Part shown: one piece after another, positions 25,125-32,069 of the stretch
Position numbering within the stretch: position 1 is the first letter of the stretch
Layout: each line of letters opens with the position of its first letter
Assembly: GCA_934474025.1 (NCBI GenBank)
Contig: CAKSMF010000009.1
Span: 1-52,764 of the forward strand
DNA: 52,764 nucleotides
Direction: 5' to 3'
From: an uncultured Ruminococcus sp.
GTDB taxonomy: Bacteria; Bacillota; Clostridia; Oscillospirales; Ruminococcaceae
Made by a program: the position numbers and the translations under genes
The notes under the pieces: model-generated
What the model saw: the letters and a program-made list of their open reading frames with translations, nothing else
Database searches by the model: none
Told to the model about the DNA's origin: nothing

Positions 25125-25344
25125 GCTTATTGACCCTCCTTGCATAATTGGTAAGATGTTCAACGATTTCCATTGTCTGTTGATACTCCACGTATAAAAG
25201 ACGGATACGTTTTTCAAGGTTCATGTCATCAACCATACGTTTTTCTCCGGATTTTATAAGCATATTACGCTGTTGTGTAAGAAACTTTATCCGTTTCTTA
25301 ATCAAACTACATGAAAGTTCGTAGTCTTTGATAAGTGAATACAT
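25111..25344 (-). CDS. Small helical protein upstream of the sigma-like gene
   Basis: A 77-residue charged, helical protein (KKRIKFLTQQRNMLI, NLEKRIRLLYVEYQQ) of no recognised family. An ATG at 25356 lacks a ribosome site; GGGGGA precedes the ATG at 25344, which I use. Small coiled-coil genes of this sort often precede sigma-like HTH genes in mobile elements. It is the first gene after the LexA-box promoter. Confidence 0.6.
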   Translation of the reverse strand: MYSLIKDYELSCSLIKKRIKFLTQQRNMLIKSGEKRMVDDMNLEKRIRLLYVEYQQTMEIVEHLTNYARRVNKRVKT

Positions 25345-25378
25345 AAAATCCCCCATTTCATTTAGATAATCCTAAAAA

Positions 25379-25435
25379 GAACGTTTGTTCTCATGAATAT
25401 GTAATTATTATAAATCATCAATTTATGAATGTCAA
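25379..25435 (-). promoter_or_regulatory. Consensus promoter with LexA (SOS) box
   Basis: On the minus strand TTGACA (25435-25430), 17 bases, TATAAT (25412-25407). Starting about 10 bases past the expected transcription start is GAACAAACGTTC (25390-25379), matching the Gram-positive LexA core GAAC-N4-GTTC, with no other intact match noticed nearby. This placement would let LexA block transcription of the small gene, the sigma-like gene and probably uvrC. Confidence 0.75.
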
Positions 25436-25471
25436 GTGTCTAAGAAAAAAATTTTTATTTTAATATTACAA

Positions 25472-25518
25472 TTCGACATAAATTAGTATATTTCGACAAA
25501 AATAGACATATTTCGACA
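25472..25518. promoter_or_regulatory. Three TTCGACA direct repeats at 20-bp spacing
   Basis: TTCGACA occurs at 25472, 25492 and 25512, exactly 20 bp apart, with an extra TAGACA at 25503 that keeps a 10-bp phase. They lie between the divergent promoters of the SOS-type unit and nadB and look like an operator array. No known NAD regulator site (NiaR or NrtR) that I recall matches. Confidence 0.55.
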
Positions 25519-25541
25519 GAATAAAAATATTTTATCAGGTA

Positions 25542-25570
25542 GTGACATACAGAAAATTTTGTGATATAAT
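25542..25570 (+). promoter_or_regulatory. Promoter for nadB
   Basis: GTGACA (25542-25547), 17 bases, TATAAT (25565-25570), 40 bases before the nadB ATG. Confidence 0.75.
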
Positions 25571-25609
25571 ATTCTTGTACCATATTTTTTCAAAAGGACG
25601 TGCTGAAAC

Positions 25610-27064
25610 ATGAATGTTAATTATGATGTCATTATTGCCGGCTGTGGTGCGGCTGGTCTTTATGCGGCAATAAATCTGCCGTCATCTCTCAAAGTGCTGA
25701 TTGTCTGCAAACGTGAACTCAGTCTTTGTAATTCCTCACTTGCTCAGGGTGGTATTGCCGGAGTTTATAATTCTCCTACAGACAATATCCAGTATCATCA
25801 GAATGATACCCTTATTGCAGGAGGTTTTAAAAATAATGTTGAAGCTGTTCACACTCTTGTAAGTGAAGCAGCACAGGATTTAGAGCATATCATTGACCTT
25901 GGTGTTGATTTTGACAAAAACCCTGACGGCACATATCATCGTACACTTGAGGGCGGTCACAGTCATCACAGAATTTTCCACCATGCTGACGCTACCGGAA
26001 AGGAAATAACTTCAACACTTCTGGAAAATGTTCAGAAACTCGATAATGTTACAATACTGGAAAATACTATTATTTGTGCAACTAAAAAAACTTCAACAGG
26101 ATATTCCGCTTTCATGAAAAATGATGACGGTTATCAGACTTATAATTGTCATTTTATGATTTTTGCAACCGGCGGTATAGGTCGTGTTTATGAATTTACT
26201 ACTAACTCTGCTATTGCAACCGGTGACGGAATAACATTTGCTTATGAAATGGGTGCAAAAATCAAAAATTTAAGTTATGTACAGTTCCACCCGACAGCTT
26301 TCAATAACAGGGCTACACGTGAATGTTTCCTTATTTCAGAGGCTGTAAGAGGTGAGGGAGCTTATCTCCTTAACTGCAAAAAAGAACGTTTCATGCAGAA
26401 TTATGACCAGCGTCTTGAACTCGCTCCAAGAGATGTAGTTTCCCATGCAATAGTGCTTGAATCAAGAAAACAGAATTCTACTGAATTTTTCCTTGATATA
26501 AGTTATAAGGACAGCGAATTCCTTAAAAAACGTTTCCCTATGATTTATCAGAATCTCCTTAAACAAGGATTTGACCTCACTAAAGAACCTATTCCGATTT
26601 TCCCATGTCAGCATTATCTCATGGGCGGTATTGACGTTGATAACAATGCTGAAACAAGTCTGCATAATCTTTTTGCTTGCGGAGAATGCTCACATACAGG
26701 TGTACACGGCAGTAACCGTCTTGCAAGTAATTCACTTCTCGAAGCACTTGTATTTTCACGTCATGCAGCAAACTGTATAAAATCAAGAATGGATTCAGTT
26801 CCTGAAAACTTTGAAACAGCAGAATTTGACGCACATCTTGACGGCGAACATATGCCAAAAGGTTTCCGTACAGAAACTCGCCGTATTATGCAAAAAAGTC
26901 ACTTTGTTATTCCTGATAAGAAAGAAGCTGCTGAAGGTTTCAAGCGTATAAAGGAAATCAGAGATAATCTCCTTAATTCTGGATATGTTGTTGATACAGA
27001 TTATGTACTTGCTAAATCAATAGTTACAGTAGCATATATTATTCTCAGTGAAGTGATGCAGTAA
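25610..27064 (+). CDS. nadB: L-aspartate oxidase
   Basis: NadB oxidises L-aspartate to iminoaspartate with FAD in de novo NAD synthesis. The 484-residue protein starts with the FAD-binding IIAGCGAAGLYAAINL, has SSLAQGGIAGVY, the RTLEGGHSHHRIFHHADATGKEI stretch with active-site His/Arg, FHPTAF, and CGECSHTGVHGSNRLASNSLLEALVF near 360-385. It is about 40-50 residues shorter than Bacillus NadB at the C-terminus. nadA, usually adjacent, is not in the window. Confidence 0.96.
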   Translation: MNVNYDVIIAGCGAAGLYAAINLPSSLKVLIVCKRELSLCNSSLAQGGIAGVYNSPTDNIQYHQNDTLIAGGFKNNVEAVHTLVSEAAQDLEHIIDLGVDFDKNPDGTYHRTLEGGHSHHRIFHHADATGKEITSTLLENVQKLDNVTILENTIICATKKTSTGYSAFMKNDDGYQTYNCHFMIFATGGIGRVYEFTTNSAIATGDGITFAYEMGAKIKNLSYVQFHPTAFNNRATRECFLISEAVRGEGAYLLNCKKERFMQNYDQRLELAPRDVVSHAIVLESRKQNSTEFFLDISYKDSEFLKKRFPMIYQNLLKQGFDLTKEPIPIFPCQHYLMGGIDVDNNAETSLHNLFACGECSHTGVHGSNRLASNSLLEALVFSRHAANCIKSRMDSVPENFETAEFDAHLDGEHMPKGFRTETRRIMQKSHFVIPDKKEAAEGFKRIKEIRDNLLNSGYVVDTDYVLAKSIVTVAYIILSEVMQ

Positions 27065-27096
27065 AATAAGGTTTAAGCTTTATAGGAGAATCAACA

Positions 27097-28089
27097 ATGA
27101 ATTTTGAACAAAACTTTGAACAATATCTTTTAAAGGTTAAGAAAATACAGAAGCAATTGAATGATTTCACAGAAGAAGCAACAAAAACTTCTCTTATAAT
27201 GCCGTTTTTTTCGGTTTTGGGATATGATGTATTTGATACAGATGAATTTTTACCTGAATTTACTTGCGATGTGGCTACCAAAAAAGGTGAAAAGGTTGAT
27301 TATGCTGTATTGAAAGACGGAGAACCTGTTATTATAATTGAGGCTAAACGTGCCGGAATCAAATTGCAAAAACAGCAACAAGGACAGTTATTCCGTTATT
27401 TTTCAACTAACCATTGCCGTATAGCTATACTGACAAATGGTATTGTATATCAGTTTTTCAGTGATTTGAAAGTTCCGAATATTATGGACGATGAACCTTT
27501 TTTGTCATTTAACTTGCTTGAAGATGATTCATCAATATATATGTCTGCTGTTAAACAGTTTTGCAAAGATACTTTTGATATTAAAAATGTTATTTCTGAG
27601 GCTGTTTTTCAGAAATATTCAACAGTTGTAGAAAAAACTCTAAAGCAGGATTTAATCAGTCCAAGTGATGAAATTGTAAAATATTTTCTGTCAAATCCGG
27701 AAGTTAAAACAGGTAACCGCATTACAAGCCAGATGATAGAAAAATATCGTGAAAGCACTAAGAAAGCTATGCTTAAAATTTTTGGAATACAGTTACAAAC
27801 AGTTCCGGAATGTAATACTACAGAAGTAGTTACTGAAGAACCAAAAGTAAAATCAATAGAAGCAATTTCCGAAAAACTCCAGACAATTCTGAAATCAAAT
27901 ATTCCGGAATTGTCTGTTATTTCGGAAGATAATGATAATTACCTGCGACTTCATATATATACATCATCAAATAAAAAAATCGGAAATTTTAAAATAAGTA
28001 AATCAGATTTTACTATGCAATGGAAAAAAACAGGTAATCCGGAAATGCATATCCTGAAATCAGAAGAAGATATAATAAATTACATATAA
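27097..28089 (+). CDS. HsdR N-terminal-like PD-(D/E)xK nuclease-domain protein (COG4748 type)
   Basis: The 330-residue protein resembles stand-alone proteins with the type I restriction HsdR N-terminal nuclease fold. The catalytic pattern is Asp68 (KVDYAVL) followed by Glu82-x-Lys84 (IIIEAKR), with an upstream Glu in DFTEEATKT. Residues ~225-330 form a second, variable region. There is no helicase domain and no HsdM or HsdS nearby. It lies 32 bases after nadB and 19 before nadC, with ribosome sites, so it is co-transcribed. Function unknown; DNA repair and defence are the usual guesses. Confidence 0.8.
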   Translation: MNFEQNFEQYLLKVKKIQKQLNDFTEEATKTSLIMPFFSVLGYDVFDTDEFLPEFTCDVATKKGEKVDYAVLKDGEPVIIIEAKRAGIKLQKQQQGQLFRYFSTNHCRIAILTNGIVYQFFSDLKVPNIMDDEPFLSFNLLEDDSSIYMSAVKQFCKDTFDIKNVISEAVFQKYSTVVEKTLKQDLISPSDEIVKYFLSNPEVKTGNRITSQMIEKYRESTKKAMLKIFGIQLQTVPECNTTEVVTEEPKVKSIEAISEKLQTILKSNIPELSVISEDNDNYLRLHIYTSSNKKIGNFKISKSDFTMQWKKTGNPEMHILKSEEDIINYI

Positions 28090-28108
28090 ACTTTGAAAGG
28101 AAGATAAA

Positions 28109-28951
28109 ATGAAGCTATTACAATGTTATATTGATAATATTATAACTACTGCTCTCATGGAAGATATAAATTATATTGATGAAGCAGCAGATAATCTTAT
28201 TCCGGAAGAACACAAGAGTTCAGCTTACTATGTTGCAAAGGATACAGGCGTTGTTTGCGGAATCGAAGTAGCTAAGCGTGTTTTTGAACTCGCCGGCGGT
28301 GATGTTGTTTTCAATATACTTATGAAAGACGGCACAAAGGTTAAAAAAGGCGATATTATAGCTACTCTCGAAGGAAGTACTTTAACACTTCTTAAAGGCG
28401 AAAGAACTGCTCTTAATCTTTTACAGCATATGTCAGGAATAGCTACTGCTACAAACAAGTGTGTTGAACTCGTTGCAGGAACTAAAGCATCTGTTACAGA
28501 TACAAGAAAAACACTTCCCGGACTCAGAGCGTTACAGAAATATTCAGTTACAGTCGGCGGTGGTAAAAACCATAGATTTAACCTTTCTGATGCAGCAATG
28601 CTAAAGGATAATCATATTGACGCTTACGGCGGAATAACTCCGGCAGTTACGGCACTTCGTCAAAAAATCGGTCATACTGTCAAGATTGAAGTTGAAGTAC
28701 GCACTCTTGACGAACTCAAAGAAGCTCTTGAAAACAAGGTAGAAATAATCATGCTCGACAATATGACAAATGATGACATGAAAAAAGCTGTCAAAGTTAC
28801 GGCAGGACGTGCTTTACTGGAAGCTTCCGGTAATGTTACCACTGATAATATCCGTTCAGTAGCCGAAACCGGTGTTGATATAATTTCACTTGGTGCATTG
28901 ACTCATTCTGTAAAATGTTTTGATATTTCTATGAAGATAAAAAAACAATAA
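28109..28951 (+). CDS. nadC: Quinolinate phosphoribosyltransferase
   Basis: NadC makes nicotinate mononucleotide from quinolinate and PRPP. The 280-residue protein has TDTRKTLPGLRALQKYSV, VGGGKNHRFNLSDAAMLKDNHI and VEVEVRTLDEL, then LEASGNVTTDNIRSVAETGVDIISLGALTHS at the C-terminus, all diagnostic. GAAAGGAAG precedes the ATG. Together with nadB it covers two of the three de novo steps. Confidence 0.97.
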   Translation: MKLLQCYIDNIITTALMEDINYIDEAADNLIPEEHKSSAYYVAKDTGVVCGIEVAKRVFELAGGDVVFNILMKDGTKVKKGDIIATLEGSTLTLLKGERTALNLLQHMSGIATATNKCVELVAGTKASVTDTRKTLPGLRALQKYSVTVGGGKNHRFNLSDAAMLKDNHIDAYGGITPAVTALRQKIGHTVKIEVEVRTLDELKEALENKVEIIMLDNMTNDDMKKAVKVTAGRALLEASGNVTTDNIRSVAETGVDIISLGALTHSVKCFDISMKIKKQ

Positions 28952-29008
28952 TTTCTGAAATAAACATTTATTGTTATATGTGTAGTTCAGTTTTCAAGAT
29001 TTTTCAGT

Positions 29009-29014
29009 TATAAT
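29009..29014 (+). promoter_or_regulatory. Probable -10 box of the small membrane gene
   Basis: TATAAT at 29009-29014 lies 28 bases before the ATG at 29043. The matching -35 (TTCAGT at 28986) is poor. Confidence 0.4.
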
Positions 29015-29042
29015 GTATACATCAAATAAAGGAGATGTTAAT

Positions 29043-29405
29043 ATGAAAAATCTTGATACTGTCTATGCAGAAAAAATTGCTGAGGAATATTCTAGCAAAA
29101 AAACGTCTAAAGTGGTTGCTTTAAAAAAGCTTGACCGCAAAGCAAAACAACCAGCAGAAATTTTCGCTTACTCTTATGGAATAATAGGTTCTTTAATTCT
29201 TGGTACTGGTATGTGTCTTACAATGAATATTATTGGTTCAGGAACAGTTTTGTTTATGATTCTCGGAATAATCTTAGGAGTTATTGGAATCGGAATGGTT
29301 GCAACAAACTATTATTTTTATAAAAAATTACTTGAAAAGGGTAAACAAAAATACGCATTTGAGATAATCGAGCTTGCAAAGGAAATTACTGATTCAGAAA
29401 GTTAA
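29043..29405 (+). CDS. Small two-helix membrane protein
   Basis: A 120-residue protein with a basic N-terminal cytoplasmic part (KKTSKVVALKKLDRKAKQ), two transmembrane helices (about residues 42-65 and 70-92; IIGSLILGTGMCLTM and ILGIILGVIGIGMVA) and a charged helical tail. AAAGGAG precedes the ATG at 29043; ten further in-frame codons upstream have no ribosome site. It ends 17 bases before the TetR-family gene, so the regulator may control it. Function unknown. Confidence 0.75.
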   Translation: MKNLDTVYAEKIAEEYSSKKTSKVVALKKLDRKAKQPAEIFAYSYGIIGSLILGTGMCLTMNIIGSGTVLFMILGIILGVIGIGMVATNYYFYKKLLEKGKQKYAFEIIELAKEITDSES

Positions 29406-29422
29406 TAATGCGGGGGATAAAA

Positions 29423-30007
29423 ATGAATAAGTCTGAAAGCAAGTATTTTAATACTTCAAGACGCATGAACGAAGCACTTCTGTCATTGCTTTACGAAAAA
29501 GATTTTGAATATATAACTATAAAAGAAATATGTTTACGTGCTGATGTGAATCGTTCTACTTTCTACCTTCATTATGAAAATATAGGTGATTTGCTTATGG
29601 AAACAGTTCGGTTTGTAAATGAAAAATTCAGCCATTCCTATGCTGATAAAAATTTTTCTTTAGACGGAAAACAACGTGATGAATTATATCTCATGACATC
29701 AGACTGGATTATACCATATCTGAATTTTGTAAAGGAAAACAAACGCATCTATAAAGTTGTACATGAAAAGTCATTTATTTTCGGAACTGAAAAGGCATTC
29801 ATGAATTTTTTTAAAAATGTTTTCTCTCCTATTTTGTCAATTTATGGCATTTCTGAAGATAAACATGAATATTTAATGGCATTTTATCGTAATGGTCTTA
29901 CAGCAATTATTATGAAATGGGTTGATAATGATTGTTTTGAAAGTCCTGAATACATTATGGATATTATAAATATGCTTTTCAGAAATCAGACTGTTGGTTT
30001 GTGTTAA
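29423..30007 (+). CDS. TetR-family transcriptional regulator
   Basis: A 194-residue regulator. The N-terminal HTH reads MNEALLSLLYEKDFEYITIKEIC and ADVNRSTFYLHY, the standard TetR signature (T-x-x-I...VNRSTFY-x-H). The C-terminal ligand-binding half resembles the DhaS/TetR_C_8 type seen in Clostridia. The ATG at 29423 follows GGGGGA; an earlier ATG at 29408 overlaps it. It probably represses its own unit with the upstream membrane gene. The ligand is unknown. Confidence 0.88.
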   Translation: MNKSESKYFNTSRRMNEALLSLLYEKDFEYITIKEICLRADVNRSTFYLHYENIGDLLMETVRFVNEKFSHSYADKNFSLDGKQRDELYLMTSDWIIPYLNFVKENKRIYKVVHEKSFIFGTEKAFMNFFKNVFSPILSIYGISEDKHEYLMAFYRNGLTAIIMKWVDNDCFESPEYIMDIINMLFRNQTVGLC

Positions 30008-30020
30008 GAATTATAATTTT

Positions 30021-30051
30021 ACTGCTCTGTAATATTCAGGGCAGTTTTTTT
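30021..30051 (+). terminator. Terminator after the TetR gene
   Basis: CTGCTCTG pairs with CAGGGCAG (one G-T pair) and is followed by seven Ts. Confidence 0.85.
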
Positions 30052-30108
30052 GTATCATATTAACTATATTTTGCATATAATAATACAAACCAAAAAGGAG
30101 GTATTTTT

Positions 30109-31926
30109 ATGTGTGGAATCGCAGGGGCAATAAGTTTCAAAGAGGATATGCGTGAAGATATGAAAGTTTATGAAAATATGCAACACGCACTTCTTCACAG
30201 AGGACCTGACCAAAGAGGAATTATTCTTACAAAAGAAGTAGCACTTATTCATACAAGACTTGCTGTTATTGATATTCCAAATGGCAGACAGCCTATGACT
30301 TACGGAAGTTTCACAATTGTTTATAATGGTGAACTATACAACACCGATGAAATACGCAAAGAACTTGAAAGTGACTTTGATTTTGAAACACATTCGGATA
30401 CAGAAGTTGTACTTAAAAGTTTCATCAAGTGGGGAGAAAAATGTCTTGACAGATTCAATGGTATATTTGCATTTGCTGTATACGATGAAAAAAAACATCA
30501 GCTTTTTCTTGCCCGTGACAGAATAGGAGTAAAACCGCTTTTCTACTATGAAAACAATAATAAACTTATCTTTTCCTCGGAAATACCCGCATTACTCGAA
30601 CACCCTGACATTCCTCATGAAATAGACAGTCAGGGCGTTTCTGAACTCATACTTATAGCCCCCGGAAGAACTGCTTCATGCGGAGTTATAAAAGGAATTA
30701 AGGAAGTTAAAGCAGGTTGTTGCGGATTCTATAATCAAGATGGTTTGAAAATTCACGAATACTGGCGATTAAAAGCCTATGAACTTCATGAAACTTTTGA
30801 ACAGACTGCTGAACATGTTCGGGAACTTGTTCTTGATTCGATACAGCGACAACTTGTTTCAGATGTTCCGGTATGTACGTTTCTTTCGGGCGGACTTGAT
30901 TCCAGTTTGATATCTTCTGTTGCTTCAAGCGAAATGAAAAAGCATAATAAAATACTTGATACTTTTTCAATTGATTACCGTGACAATGATAAATATTTTC
31001 AGAAAAGTCATTTTCAGCCAAACAGTGACCCTGAATACATTCAATGCATGGTTGACTACCTCGGAACAAATCACCATTGGACAGTTGTTGACACTCCAGA
31101 ACTTGTTAACGCCCTTTATGATGCTACAAAAGCAAGAGGACTTCCCGGAATGGCTGATGTTGATGCGTCATTGCTGATATTCTGCCGTGAAATTAAAAAA
31201 TATGGCACAGTTGCATTATCGGGAGAGTGTGCGGACGAACTTTTTGGAGGCTATCCATGGTACAGGGATAAGGATATAAGAATGACTGATGGTTTCCCAT
31301 GGTCACAAAGCACTGCATACAGGAAAAGTTTTTTATCTGATTATTATTCTGAAAAAATTAATGCTGATGAATATGTTTACAGTGCCTACAGAAATACTGC
31401 CGATTATGCTATGAAATTACCGACAGACAGTCCTCTTGAATATCGAATGAGGGAAATGACTCAACTTAATTTTGACTGGTTTATGCAGACTCTTCTTGAC
31501 CGCAAAGACAGAATGAGTATGTACAGTGGATTAGAAGTACGTGTACCGTTTTGTGATTATAGAATTGCAGAATATTTATATAATGTTCCATGGGAATACA
31601 AGGATTATCAGGGCAGGGAAAAAGGTTTACTCCGTGAGGCTATGAAAGAATGGTTGCCAGAAAAAGTTCTCTGGCGTAAGAAATCCCCTTATCCTAAAAC
31701 ACATAATCCGGCATTTCTTGATGCGGTAACACAAAAGTTATCCGTCATTATGGAAGAAAAAAACAATATTCTTTTTGAAATTGTTAAGCGTGAACAGTTG
31801 GAAAAACTCCTAAAACATGAGGATTATGTTCAATGGTACGGACAGTTAATGAATTTGCCACAAACTATTGCATTTTTTATACAACTTGATTACTGGCTTA
31901 AACATTTTAAAATTAAACTTATTTAA
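30109..31926 (+). CDS. asnB: Asparagine synthetase, glutamine-hydrolysing
   Basis: AsnB makes asparagine from aspartate, glutamine and ATP. The 605-residue protein has an intact N-terminal glutaminase (MCGIAGAISF with catalytic Cys2; LLHRGPDQRG; VYNGELYN) and the synthetase domain with the ATP-PPi loop CTFLSGGLDSSLIS and GECADELFGGYPWY. Length is standard for Bacillus-type AsnB. AGGAGG lies 7 bases before the ATG. A TATAAT at 30076 suggests its own promoter with a weak -35. Confidence 0.97.
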   Translation: MCGIAGAISFKEDMREDMKVYENMQHALLHRGPDQRGIILTKEVALIHTRLAVIDIPNGRQPMTYGSFTIVYNGELYNTDEIRKELESDFDFETHSDTEVVLKSFIKWGEKCLDRFNGIFAFAVYDEKKHQLFLARDRIGVKPLFYYENNNKLIFSSEIPALLEHPDIPHEIDSQGVSELILIAPGRTASCGVIKGIKEVKAGCCGFYNQDGLKIHEYWRLKAYELHETFEQTAEHVRELVLDSIQRQLVSDVPVCTFLSGGLDSSLISSVASSEMKKHNKILDTFSIDYRDNDKYFQKSHFQPNSDPEYIQCMVDYLGTNHHWTVVDTPELVNALYDATKARGLPGMADVDASLLIFCREIKKYGTVALSGECADELFGGYPWYRDKDIRMTDGFPWSQSTAYRKSFLSDYYSEKINADEYVYSAYRNTADYAMKLPTDSPLEYRMREMTQLNFDWFMQTLLDRKDRMSMYSGLEVRVPFCDYRIAEYLYNVPWEYKDYQGREKGLLREAMKEWLPEKVLWRKKSPYPKTHNPAFLDAVTQKLSVIMEEKNNILFEIVKREQLEKLLKHEDYVQWYGQLMNLPQTIAFFIQLDYWLKHFKIKLI

Positions 31927-31963
31927 AAATACTTTTGCAGTTTAGCCTGAAAAAAATTTATTC

Positions 31964-31992
31964 TTGACAAATCGTAATAATAGTGATATACT
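31964..31992 (+). promoter_or_regulatory. Promoter for the HTH-cupin-AMP-ligase gene
   Basis: TTGACA (31964-31969), 17 bases, TATACT (31987-31992), about 70 bases before the GTG start. Confidence 0.8.
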
Positions 31993-32069
31993 TTATTAAG
32001 TATTTTTTACGGGAAAAAGTACAAATTTTAAATTTTTTGACGATTCTAAAAGAAAGGAGCAGGCTAACT

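Noticed and set aside
30109..31926. asnB as another glutaminase-defective enzyme
   Set aside because: Its Cys2, RGP and NGE motifs are intact.
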